From Gracilaria domingensis (taxonomy: Eukaryota; Rhodophyta; Florideophyceae; Gracilariales; Gracilariaceae), in contig VCMS01000023.1 of the NCBI GenBank assembly GCA_022539475.1, forward strand, positions 1 through 64,000: DNA of 64,000 nt, read 5' to 3'. Made by a program: the position numbers and the translations under genes. This document shows positions 22,669 to 33,033 of this stretch, one piece after another. The notes beneath the pieces are model-generated. The model saw only the letters and a program-made list of their open reading frames with translations. It searched no databases and was not told the DNA's origin. How positions within the stretch are numbered: position 1 is the first letter of the stretch; each line of letters opens with the position of its first letter.

Positions 22669-23386
22669 NNNNNNNNNNNNNNNNNNNNNNNNNNNNNNNN
22701 NNNNNNNNNNNNNNNNNNNNNNNNNNNNNNNNNNNNNNNNNNNNNNNNNNNNNNNNNNNNNNNNNNNNNNNNNNNNNNNNNNNNNNNNNNNNNNNNNNNN
22801 NNNNNNNNNNNNNNNNNNNNNNNNNNNNNNNNNNNNNNNNNNNNNNNNNNNNNNNNNNNNNNNNNNNNNNNNNNNNNNNNNNNNNNNNNNNNNNNNNNNN
22901 NNNNNNNNNNNNNNNNNNNNNNNNNNNNNNNNNNNNNNNNNNNNNNNNNNNNNNNNNNNNNNNNNNNNNNNNNNNNNNNNNNNNNNNNNNNNNNNNNNNN
23001 NNNNNNNNNNNNNNNNNNNNNNNNNNNNNNNNNNNNNNNNNNNNNNNNNNNNNNNNNNNNNNNNNNNNNNNNNNNNNNNNNNNNNNNNNNNNNNNNNNNN
23101 NNNNNNNNNNNNNNNNNNNNNNNNNNNNNNNNNNNNNNNNNNNNNNNNNNNNNNNNNNNNNNNNNNNNNNNNNNNNNNNNNNNNNNNNNNNNNNNNNNNN
23201 NNNNNNNNNNNNNNNNNNNNNNNNNNNNNNNNNNNNNNNNNNNNNNNNNNNNNNNNNNNNNNNNNNNNNNNNNNNNNNNNNNNNNNNNNNNNNNNNNNNN
23301 NNNNNNNNNNNNNNNNNNNNNNNNNNNNNNNNNNNNNNNNNNNNNNNNNNNNNNNNNNNNNNNNNNNNNNNNNNNNNNNNNNNNNN
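22669..23386. other. Assembly gap (718 N)
   Basis: Run of undetermined bases. Any protein predicted across it is meaningless. The 5' end of the methyltransferase gene and the shared upstream region with the ParB gene may lie here. Confidence 0.99.
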
Positions 23387-23400
23387 TTTGCGCTGAAGCA

Positions 23401-26400
23401 ATGGACTCCACCGATGTTGGAGAGGAGATACATCCTATCGACATGAGTGCTCCGCCTCCGGCGTTCCATGCATATGTCAGACTTTCTTGGTTCTTCGCGA
23501 TGCTTTGGCAAACAGCGATGGAGGCCCTGATCGGCCACGGGACGTGGGGTTTAGAGGGTTAATAGAGTTCTGCGCCGAGAACTATAAGGATATTCCGGAG
23601 GCAAGGAAGATGTTTGAGGAGGCCACTAACTCCAAGAACCTGCAGAACTTGACACTGCAACAGCTGCGAAAGAGTGTTGTGAATAACAAACCTGTGGAAC
23701 AGCGATATCTTGTAACGAAGCTTCTTGACAAGAAGGACGGGGATGAGGACCAGAGACTGCGCGATTTTTCCTTCTCTCTATGGATATGGGTATATACCTA
23801 CCGGTGCGATGCCTGGTTGGTTATTTCATGACCAGGAGAAAGCAGGTTCTGAAGACGACAGTGTTCATCCCACCAACAGCTGTGAACCCATTTGAGGTCG
23901 TTATATACTTATCATACCTCGGCCACATAATGGGAGAGAACGACAACATCCGAATGATGAAGAAGAAACAACCGAAAAAGAAACGAAAAGTGAACCATGC
24001 ACCATCTGTGTACATACCCACTTTTACGTCGTTCTCCAAAGACAACTGTGATCGACTGGGATTCGCTATCAGTGAGGTCGTATGGGCATGGAGTTGTTTT
24101 GCGGCTCATCTTGGATACACGAACGTTCAGCACATGGTGAAACCATACATTTACATGAATATGCAGACGTTGAAGTATACAGCGCTAGAGACACGGGAGT
24201 CTGGTTATGCCCCGCCGAGCCAGAGTACTCGATTCAACACAAAGGATGTGCCACAGAGCAGTACTAGTGGATCGGTGGAGACCTTGAGTGATGAATGCGA
24301 TACAAACCTGCGAATACTGGCTAAGGAGTTTTTGACAGACCTCGAAACCATATGCACCCACGATAGCCTCTATAGCTTACGGCTTGATCAGATGAGGAAC
24401 TGGATAGAGTTTTCGGAGATACGGATGGATACCGTATCTAGCTCTGACTCCGGTGAGTTGCCTGCTCGATTTCAGAAGTTTTCGGAGTTGCTATGGAAAC
24501 CGATACAGGATATGCGTCATGCGGCAGGGTTCCATGTCGGCATTCACGCGAAACCTGATATTGAACTGACGAAAACCCTAAAACTTCCGGTAATGCCGAA
24601 CCTTCTTCGACCAAGTCTGCCCCACCCCCATCTCGTCGAGAGTATATGAACCTCGTGAGCTCCGATAGCGACGAGTTCGAGAAGCCGGTGAATCTTGCGG
24701 AGCATGAATCTCGGGTTGCCGGTTACAACATCCAAAAGACTGGTATTGAGCCGCCCATGAAGGGATATCCAGTCTCCTTCGAATGAATATGGACAAGGTG
24801 TGGAAGGGGATGAGAAAGTCACACTTTGTAGCGTACAACTGTGACATGAAGGACCTGAGGCACACACACGAAACGTTTGTGAATCAGAGTGAGATTTTAT
24901 GGGGTGAGACAGGCTTGTCCTAACAGACCCTCCCTTTAACACTCGAAGGAAGAGGAACAAACGGAATAGTGGTCACGATGTCTTCAGTGAGGAAGACATG
25001 ATCCGTACGGCTGACTTAATAAGTTCCGCGCTTCGGTCAGGTGGGCACTTCATTATATTCTGTGCCATGGCACAGTTTCATGTGTGGCACAGGATACTTT
25101 CGGAAACGGCGAGTACGAAAGATGAAGCTGGAAGCGAAGGTAAACCAGAACTCATGCCTTCGTTTAAAGTGGATGCGAATCCACTGGTGTTCATCCGGGA
25201 TCGCAGTAATGTTGGAGGGAATCCACGGAAGTTTGGGATACAGCCCGTAACGGAGTACCCCGTTCATGGGGTGAAGCGTGGATTGCGACCATCGGAGGAA
25301 GCCAGTCTTACTCCATTTGAGGAGAACAATTTCATTCCTTCCACTTTCCCGGCTAACAGGAATGTAATTGACCGGGTGCCCAAGCCGAGGGCGGGGGAGT
25401 GATTGACATGGAAGGTACATGAGCCAGGTAGTTCAGTACCAGGTGGGCAGTACATAACACCGGAGCAGAAGTCCAGGGAGTTGATGAAAGAGTTGATATG
25501 TCGGTTCACAAGACCGGGAGATCTTGTCATGGACATGTTCGCGGGAACTTTTTCTACGGGTATGGCGTGCCTATCGCTGACAAAGCATAGGAAGTTCTTG
25601 GGGTGCGAGAAGAATAGGCCATGTTTCAGCCATGCGAAGCACCATCTAACGACTCTTATGGCCGAAGTTATTCGCGGGGGGAAGAATGACATCCTGGTTG
25701 AACAGGAGGTGGTGGATGCGGCTTCAACGACCTATGAACGGGTTCCACATCGGGACCGAGGTCGGCTTGAATGGGAGGCTCCATTTGGTTACCCCCAGTA
25801 CCAAGTGATGCCTGGACATATTACTCAGTTCCTAGGAAGATACTGGAAGGACTGGGACTTTGTCGACAAGTGTGGAGAGCGTACTGTAGATCTTTGGGAG
25901 GAGAAGTACCGAGGAGCTCTGAATCTTATGGATATGCATATGCTGTTGACTGTTGAAGCCAATCGCTATCGCTTACATATAGCATCTTCTAAGATTCGAC
26001 ATCCCCGTGCTGGTATGGGGGTGTTCACGGAACATAAGATATTGGCTGGGGGAAACTATCTGTCATTTCTATGGAACTTTGGTATACACGGATCTGACGA
26101 ACCGGAAGGAAAGACACTTAACGTATGGAAGTGGCTGTCTCGGAGCAACTCCAGTGCGGTACAAGTTGTTTTCTATGATGGTCACTGTGACTGGTACGGA
26201 GTTTCTGCACCTGAGGAACAGACCAGGACAGGCTCAGGATAGAAAGGAGAGCGAAGTCTACATTGTCCCGGCGCCTTTTTGTATCGGGGGCTACATTAAA
26301 GACGCCGGATATCATGCCGGGGATCCCGATTTATCGGAGCCCCGGTCAAACAGGACTCGAAGTGCCAATGTGCAGGTGGTGGAAGCGAAGTCCGTGATAC

Positions 26401-26534
26401 AGTTCAAGTCAGACCTTTCGAACTATGCTCTACTTCGTTGTAGAGCAGTAAGAGATATTGAGAGGGGCGAAGAGTTGTATTTCAACTACGGAGAGCAGTA
26501 CGCCTGGGACTGGGCTCTGACATTGGAGCAATAG
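23401..26534 (+). pseudogene. Beta-class DNA amino-methyltransferase joined to a SET domain
   Basis: The first Met after the gap is at 23401; the true start may lie in the gap. The N-terminal half is of unknown fold and contains PKKKRKV (23972-23992), identical to the classical SV40-type nuclear signal. Next come an acidic linker, VLTDPPFN (24917-24940, catalytic motif IV), GGHFIIFCAMAQFHVW, a target-recognition-like stretch, and DLVMDMFAGTFSTGMAC (about 25523-25570, the AdoMet-binding motif I). Motif IV before motif I is the beta order seen in N6-adenine/N4-cytosine methyltransferases. The C-terminus is a SET domain: PRAGMGVFTEHKILAGG (about 26000) and RAVRDIERGEELYFNYG (about 26440-26490). 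Frame changes are visible near 23800, 24590, 24780, 24910 and 26225, plus one in-frame TGA at 25400. Confidence 0.82.
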
Positions 26535-26782
26535 ATGAGTTCAGTACCGAATAGAAAGTAAATATGCTTGTGAGTGTTGCAGCTGCCTGCAATACGCGTT
26601 GTTGTACATGTACACTGGAGCTCTTCATCTGTAACGGCGATATTTGCGACCCATTGGGCACCTCAAATTCCTAAAAAGCAGGAACTGCGGAGTCTCCCGG
26701 AATATCTGAACCATGCACCCCCCCCCACCCCCTCCCCCCCTCCCCAACAATTTCGTTTCATTACCCTGTTTATCTCCACAGC
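26535..26782. other. Spacer with a C-rich tract upstream of the coiled-coil gene
   Basis: A C-rich tract (about 26718-26748) lies 35-65 bp before the next start codon, followed by TTTATCTCCACAG directly upstream of CATGGG. This looks like a 3' splice site, so the next gene could have a 5' non-coding exon. That is inference only. Confidence 0.4.
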
Positions 26783-29179
26783 ATGGGTATAACGCCGAGA
26801 AAGCGAAATAGTACGCAGCGGAACAAGAGTGGACAGAAGAAGAGAAGAGCATCGGATGATACGAATCAGGCTACAAGCACCGCACTTCCTAAACGGAAGT
26901 CGTCCTCGACGAAGGAGAGAGTCAGTGGGCGTCCTTCTACAGGACTCTCTCGCCCATCTCGCAGCGGAGCGTCTTCCGGGATTGCGTCAAGAATTCGTGG
27001 ATCAGCGAACGATGTCGTGCCGTCAACTGCCGATAATGCAAATCGTGCATCTGTCTCTGCTCCTCAAGAAGATGAGGTAACTCGGCCCAGTGGGTCAGGA
27101 CAGGAGGGCATGACAACTGGAACCGAAGAGGTTCGTATGACACCAAAACCTTCATGTCCCCGGCCGATATCGAAGACCGGAGCTACTGGGGCGCGGGTTA
27201 CGCCGCCCAGTAGATCTGGACAACAAGGGACAATGACGAGAAGTCGTGAGAGCCCTAGTATATTAAGATCGTCACGTCCATCCCTGTCTTCTAGAACTGG
27301 GGCCGCTATGAATCGTATCATGCCTCGCAATGGGTCCGAACAAGGGAGAAAGACAATAAGAAATCGAGAGACAACTGATAGACGAGTTACTTTTCGACCT
27401 TCCCCTCTTTCCAGAATGGGGGCCGTTGCAGCTCGTACGAGGCCTAATTCATCTGATATACCATGCCATGGAGGAGGACAGACACGGGAGTTGGAGCTCG
27501 GAGCCGTGCCAAGGGTGGACACAGAACGCCTGCAGCCTCTCGTGGCTAAGGCTATGGCACATGAGGATAGTTCCGATAACGAAATAACACCGAATCCTGC
27601 GGCATTACCGGGGCCTGTCGCCGAAGAAGCTAGGGAAATAACGGAAGATATCCAAACTGGTGTGAATTCAAGCTCTATGAACAGACCTGATCTTTTAAAT
27701 GAACTGAATTGCTTGAAAGAAAAGGTTAAGACGCTACAAGAGGACTTGATGGTTCGGGGAATTCTAGTGAAGGTCGCCCAAGAGCAGAGTACGGCTTTGA
27801 AAAAGAGGCTTGAAGAGAAGGATCTAGTCATTGAAGGGCTAAGAGAGGCACTAAAACAGGAGGGAGATAGGAGTACACGTGCTGGTGAACCTGGGCAGAC
27901 AGGTCGAAAGAAGCATAAAATTGAGGTGTGCGACGAGTTTCGAGGGGTTGCTCGAGCAGTGTATCACAACATGCTGACTTGGGCAAGGAGCGAAAAAAGT
28001 GAGCTATGGCTCGAAGGTGAGTCGCTCACCCGAAATTGGTTTAACCGTGCCGAGAAGGTGGAAGACGCAACTGAGAGTGGGGAAGGGCTTATTGAGCCGG
28101 AGGAAGGTGGTTCATACATGGTTCCTAAAAACCCCGTGTAGCTCTTGGGCAGTTTTGGCATGTTCACACCGTCGGTAGAGGGGGAGCCAGATGCTTTGCT
28201 GAAGAAAATGGTTGAAAGTGAGTTGAAGGAGTTGAGCTGGGAAGGTATTAGAAAAGCGTCTCTTACCGACAGGTGTATACTGGAACTTTGTGCAGATTTA
28301 TGCCTTAGGCAGAGAATGCGGGAGACCATGAGTGACGTCGTGGGCGTTCGGAAGAGAGATACGAGGGATAAACTATTTCTGCTCCTGGGGTACGATCTGA
28401 TTTGGAGAAGAACAAAGCTGGTAGAAGAGAATGCTGACGAACTCACAATGCAGTTGAAGGAAGCGCAGGTGAACATACTGCGTCTTGACGAAAATGGTGT
28501 ACCGAACACTTCATGGTGGAGAAAAGCCCCATTTGTTCGTCTAAAGTACTCCAATGCGGACAATGTGGAGGATATGCCGACGGAAGATCAAGACTTGTTC
28601 TTCCGAAACCGTGTCGGGGTACAAGTACTGGAAGAGTTTATTGGGTATTATGTGGAAGACAAGAATACGGGCAACTTTTTAGATGGCACAATACTGTTGC
28701 TCGCACGTTTGGAAGCTTGGTTGTTGACGGTTGCGAGCCTTCTAAGTACGGATGTGTCAAGGGGTGGCCAGACACAGAAACTGTTTACAAAGAAGTTTGC
28801 CCAACTGCTACCTCTGTGTTTAAAGAATGTTCTGGGGGATGTCAGGCAGCATGTCTTGAGGACCAATTCCAGCGAGTTTCATAATTTTGGAACGACAACG
28901 GAAGATTGGACTAAGGTTCTTGGTAATGACATGAGAGAGGCTACATTTGGATATCGAATGCCGTCGAACGGAAGACTTTACCTCACTGTGAAAGAACAAT
29001 TTTTTATTGACAGTGTGAGCAGAAGATTGGGGTCTATTAGCGATTGTTTCGTTGGTGAATGCGAGGAAGGGGATATGGAGTTCAAGGAAATGGACATGAA
29101 CGATTTCGGAAGTAACACAGGATCACAAGAAAAGGCACCACAAGGTGAACATGTAGAAGATGGAGCCCTTAATGTTTAA
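26783..29179 (+). CDS. Unknown coiled-coil protein, possible transposon accessory factor
   Basis: Starts MGITPRKRNSTQRNKSGQKK. The first 452 residues are basic, Ser/Arg-rich and disordered, with repeated blocks ending in RTGA/RMGA. A coiled coil lies at about residues 305-365. An in-frame TAG at 28139-28141 follows VPKNPV, and the same frame stays open to 29179 for another 345 codons with globular, Leu-rich helical sequence (ELCADLCLRQRMRETM, LLLARLEAWLLTVASLL). It is either two adjacent cistrons or one gene of about 798 codons with one nonsense change. I do not recognise the family. It sits tail to tail with the transposase. A CACTA TNPA-like DNA-binding partner is one possibility. Confidence 0.6.
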
Positions 29180-32100
29180 GGCTGCACGAGATCAACGTGC
29201 TCAGTTGGTCCTTCATCAGAATCATGATAGAATCGATTGATGTAGAATCGGTGTTGAAACCATTGAAGTGGAGGACAAAAAGGTGCAGCAGGGTAGTTTG
29301 ATCGAACAACATGGACAGTTCCCTGTAGTGCAGAAGCCGGAACTATCCCGTACCAAGGAGTTAACTCTACGATAGTCTCCGCTTTGGAATAACGAGGGAA
29401 CGGAAGAGTGTGGTTCTTTTCATCGTTTGTAGCCCACCGTAAAGATATGCATTTTAATATGTGGTCGATGTATGTTGCGGGGGTTAAAACCTCGAAATAC
29501 CGGACGAATGCCACCTCTGGTGCGGTAAGTGCAGAATCAAGGAGAGATATTCGAATCAGAGCGACTACCTGGGCAACCCAAGTCTCTGAATCTTCTCCGC
29601 TTACCAATACAGTGGAAAACTTTGGCTTTCTACTGGGACCAAATGCTGGAGAAGCGAAGACACGTTCGATGATGGGGTATTTGGGTCGTCCCAGCTTAAG
29701 TGCCTTAGAAGACAAATCGAAGTGTTCAAGAGTCGGAACGAAACCGCCTTTCACGAGGGCCGAATTCACCAGAGTTATCCTTGTCTTTTCTGGGAAGTAT
29801 GTAATAGAGTGCTCATCCAGTGTTTCTTTCACGAGACTGAGGAAAGGAGGAAGGGCCTGTTCACCAATTTGATCAAGAATCGACCTGGTGTCCGTACTTG
29901 AGAACATTTCTCTAACAGCAGTCCATGGTTTTGAACTGGACATACTTGAAACACAATGTTGAAGAGCTCGTAAAGTGAAAGAACGCCCTCTCATTGCAAA
30001 CCGAGGAAGCTGTGTGGAAGTTCCTGGTAAACCTGGATTACGCTGGTAAGGAGTATTGCCATTCCATTGCTTTCTAACATGTCCGTGCTCAATGGAGCGA
30101 ATAGTCTCCTCCACAGCCGTTGCTGTTCTTCTGGACGTCTTTTTGTAGTGTCTTTTAAATAGCAGGTGTGCATGTTCGTATATGCCTGCGTCGTAGTACT
30201 TGATACTTCCCAGACGGCGAATATCGTCCACGAGATGATCGAGAAGATGAAACTTCAGAGTTCCCAGTCTGGAGGGATGAAAATCCGCCAGAGTCTTTGT
30301 TGCGGAACGCTTGAAGGATTCAATCTCCGAACTAAGACACAGGAGAGAGCTTTCAGTCCAATACGGGTCACGATTGTATCTGAATAAGGTCGAAAGCAAG
30401 TCCGAGTACTGAGAGAAAACGGTTGTGATTGGGGCAACGTCCTGTTCTCCACAGCATATGTCAAAGAATGCTCCTATGAAGGGAAAGACCATGTCAAGTG
30501 CTTTGTAGTTTTTGGCCTCCAGCATTCCACGGAGACCGTCTTTCGTGAAGATACCATTCAAAGATTTGCCTTTCTCCTGCGTGGAGAAATCGATATGTAA
30601 ACCTTTGGCAGGAGAATCGCGTTCTATGGCAGCTAGAATTGCGTTTGCATGGTTGAGGAGTTGGGTGCGTATCGTTCGAAATGAACGCGATGCAGATGTT
30701 CCTATTGTGATGCACAGGGTGTCTGACTGCAGTCTCTCGATTGTGGTCGTTTTTATCAACTTTGAGATGCCAAGATGCAAGTTGTGTAATGGTTCGAATG
30801 AGAACAGACTGTATGGAGACAATCCCGGGATCATTCCAAGGCTTACGGAAGTTTCGAGGAACGAAGGAATGAGAGATATGGAATTTGAACGCATCAGAGT
30901 ATCCGCTTGAGATCTCCTCTCCCTCGCACGACGTGGACGTCTTTCCGCCTCGTCTTTCTGTGCATGTTGCAAGATAGCTGTGTATGTCTTTCGGATGCTT
31001 TTCGTGTGCTTTTGAGAACGTCGGTTGAATGAGGTGGGAATAGGACTGCATAAAGATGAGCGAGGGGCTTTGCATCTATGACACGGGCTTTCCGTTTTGG
31101 TCCCATGAAGAATAGACAGAATGTCCTTAGCCTCAGGAATATCCGCACAATAACTTGCAAGCAGAGGATGGCACACTCGACTTAGTTTGTCTTCGCCGAT
31201 GAACTGAAAACCTTTCTGCGTGAGATTTAGAATGGGCTCCAGGACTTGACGAAGAGATTCTTGAAGGATTTGCATCCTGGACTCGCGTAGAGACTTGCTA
31301 GAAACGAATGGCATTGCGTCTGCTTCAGATGCGGAAACCTCGATCAGTGTGGTAGGGAAGTATGCCACTACTGTGAGGTCATCACGGATACACTTACGGC
31401 GAAGCTCGTCGGAGAAGTTGAGAAATATGAGGTGAAGAGGATAGGCGGTAACCGATGTTTGCTTTAGAGTTGTTGAAGACTTATCGGTGTATACCTGCAG
31501 AAGACCTACGAAAGATTCACTGTAACTTATTTCTTGGGAGTACCACACTATTCTACTATCCAAAGAGCCCATGACCATTTCCTTAAGTTTTGAGGTGGCG
31601 TCTCTTGCGAGAGAGCCGGACATGGGGTGAGATATTTTCGTGGAGTGGGTCTGAGGTATAGGGTGGAAGAATGTGTTTTCGTTGTTAGCCAACTGGAGCT
31701 GTTTTACAAGTGTCTGAACGGGGTCTCTCGTGTAGAGGGTGGCGCTGAACTTACATCCTTCTGGCGAGACAGTTCTGCGATTGAAACCGTCTTTTGAGGC
31801 GTATCGTTCGAAAATGGCGTTCTTCAGTTCTGTACAGCGCTTGGAACTTGTTATGGTCTCGTTGAATCGCTTTTGCGAGAATCGCGGGTCCCGAAGTAGC
31901 CCAATTAGCTCATCCGCCTCACGATGACCAAGGTTGGAAGCTACTGAAGCCAGACAAACCGTGAGATAATCCATATGCAAATCACCAAGGGCCTCCTCAG
32001 AAGGCACTGGGCGGGAACTGCTTCCGTGTTCTCGCTCTAATGACGCGGGACCCGGGGAAGGAGAAACACAATGCGAAGTGTCCGGAATGGGAGGGGCGCA

Positions 32101-32439
32101 CGGAGTGGGGTCGACAATGTCCTCGGACACCGGAGGCTCTGGAAGGCGACAAGGGGCAGTGACCGTTTCGGAAGATGCGGCCGCGTGCGCGGAAAGCTTG
32201 AGACGCTTGCTTCTCCGAATGGGCCGCCTATTGTCGTCTTCCAGCGCTGCTTTCAGACGAAACGGGCAATGGTTGACATGCTGTTGAAGAGATAAGACTC
32301 CTCGGCGAGTAACGAAGAGGCATCCACGCTTCTTATGTGTACAGTAGTAGACCATGGGAAGAAGAAATGAACGAGAAACGACGACAAAGACTGCAAGGGA
32401 AGGGCGTCCGAAGGGAGAAGGAGGTCGAGCGACAGTCAA
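29176..32439 (-). CDS. Transposase, Plavaka/CMC (CACTA-like) type
   Basis: 1,087 residues without interruption; the second Met (32355, MVYYCTHKKRGC) may be the real start. A small zinc-binding module (C33, C40, H54, C58) is followed by a disordered Pro/Ser-rich linker. The catalytic region shows VYTDKSSTT (D319), VVAYFP, a PCHRC zinc insertion (about 452-456), FEPLHNLHLGISK (about 548-560) and LGSIKYYDAGIYEHAH (E755). The order of these blocks and the flanking pattern (FHLLDHLVDDIRRLG) match the Plavaka group of CMC transposases. The second catalytic position seems to be Glu rather than the usual Asp. The last four bases overlap the convergent gene. Confidence 0.75.
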   Translation of the reverse strand: MTVARPPSPFGRPSLAVFVVVSRSFLLPMVYYCTHKKRGCLFVTRRGVLSLQQHVNHCPFRLKAALEDDNRRPIRRSKRLKLSAHAAASSETVTAPCRLPEPPVSEDIVDPTPCAPPIPDTSHCVSPSPGPASLEREHGSSSRPVPSEEALGDLHMDYLTVCLASVASNLGHREADELIGLLRDPRFSQKRFNETITSSKRCTELKNAIFERYASKDGFNRRTVSPEGCKFSATLYTRDPVQTLVKQLQLANNENTFFHPIPQTHSTKISHPMSGSLARDATSKLKEMVMGSLDSRIVWYSQEISYSESFVGLLQVYTDKSSTTLKQTSVTAYPLHLIFLNFSDELRRKCIRDDLTVVAYFPTTLIEVSASEADAMPFVSSKSLRESRMQILQESLRQVLEPILNLTQKGFQFIGEDKLSRVCHPLLASYCADIPEAKDILSILHGTKTESPCHRCKAPRSSLCSPIPTSFNRRSQKHTKSIRKTYTAILQHAQKDEAERRPRRARERRSQADTLMRSNSISLIPSFLETSVSLGMIPGLSPYSLFSFEPLHNLHLGISKLIKTTTIERLQSDTLCITIGTSASRSFRTIRTQLLNHANAILAAIERDSPAKGLHIDFSTQEKGKSLNGIFTKDGLRGMLEAKNYKALDMVFPFIGAFFDICCGEQDVAPITTVFSQYSDLLSTLFRYNRDPYWTESSLLCLSSEIESFKRSATKTLADFHPSRLGTLKFHLLDHLVDDIRRLGSIKYYDAGIYEHAHLLFKRHYKKTSRRTATAVEETIRSIEHGHVRKQWNGNTPYQRNPGLPGTSTQLPRFAMRGRSFTLRALQHCVSSMSSSKPWTAVREMFSSTDTRSILDQIGEQALPPFLSLVKETLDEHSITYFPEKTRITLVNSALVKGGFVPTLEHFDLSSKALKLGRPKYPIIERVFASPAFGPSRKPKFSTVLVSGEDSETWVAQVVALIRISLLDSALTAPEVAFVRYFEVLTPATYIDHILKCISLRWATNDEKNHTLPFPRYSKAETIVELTPWYGIVPASALQGTVHVVRSNYPAAPFCPPLQWFQHRFYINRFYHDSDEGPTEHVDLVQP

Positions 32440-33033
32440 TATCGACGTCTTGCTCAGAACGGAGAATATATTTTGAGTTTAAATCACGTGCTTTCGTTCA
32501 AAAAGGAACGTAGGTACACGTCGACCTCAACACAAGGGTGTACTTCTCGTATTATCTACCACTGGTTATAAACCTGTAGTTTCCCAACGTTGTACGCTGT
32601 ACACTTGACCAATCTCGCACAGAAAAATAAATCTCTTCCCTCCGCCGCCGCCCCCGCCCGTCAGACGTCCGACCTTTTGTTACCGTCGTGATCCGTGCCA
32701 TCCTCGCGTTCTACTCCGCTCCGTCGTACGTTTTTCCGCCCTCGCACTCGCTACGAAGTGCGAGGGCGGAAAAAAGTACTACGGATTACGAAGTAGCGTG
32801 CTGAGAATGGATTCCATTAAGCGGACATGAAGCGTACCTCATTCTCTTTCTCCGCCCTCGTCGGACGCCTCCATAAAGCGGACAGCATCCGTATCTCACG
32901 GATGTATTCCGTGCAGTCTTTTCGTACGTGCTTCCATTTCCTTCTACGTATCTTTGTTCTAAACTAACCAATCCTCACCACGTCTCTTCGCGCTCTGCGA
33001 CATGTACACGGCAAGAAAACGGCTTTGGGTTAC
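32440..33033. other. Non-coding region upstream of the transposase
   Basis: Holds the likely transposase promoter, a perfect hairpin at 32731-32774 and repeated CCGCCCTCG words. No gene seen. It could be a subterminal region of the transposon, but I cannot find a convincing terminal inverted repeat. Confidence 0.5.
32731..32774. repeat. 18-bp perfect hairpin
   Basis: Arms 32731-32748 and 32757-32774 (TTTTTCCGCCCTCGCACT and its complement) around an 8-base loop. Flanking GTAC words extend it imperfectly. Confidence 0.9.

Noticed and set aside
22304-23538. Proteins running through the N gap
   Set aside because: Open only because N is not read as a stop; there is no sequence evidence.
24998-25402. 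Minus-strand frames opposite the methyltransferase (25037-25420, 25264-25692)
   Set aside because: They are shadows of the sense strand, which carries the DPPF and AdoMet-loop motifs.
18117-32439. Spliceosomal introns as the cause of the frame changes in the ParB and methyltransferase genes
   Set aside because: Changes are close together, some compensate within about 110 bp, and I see no GT-AG pairs of normal length at the joints. Indels from decay or low-quality sequence near the gap fit better.
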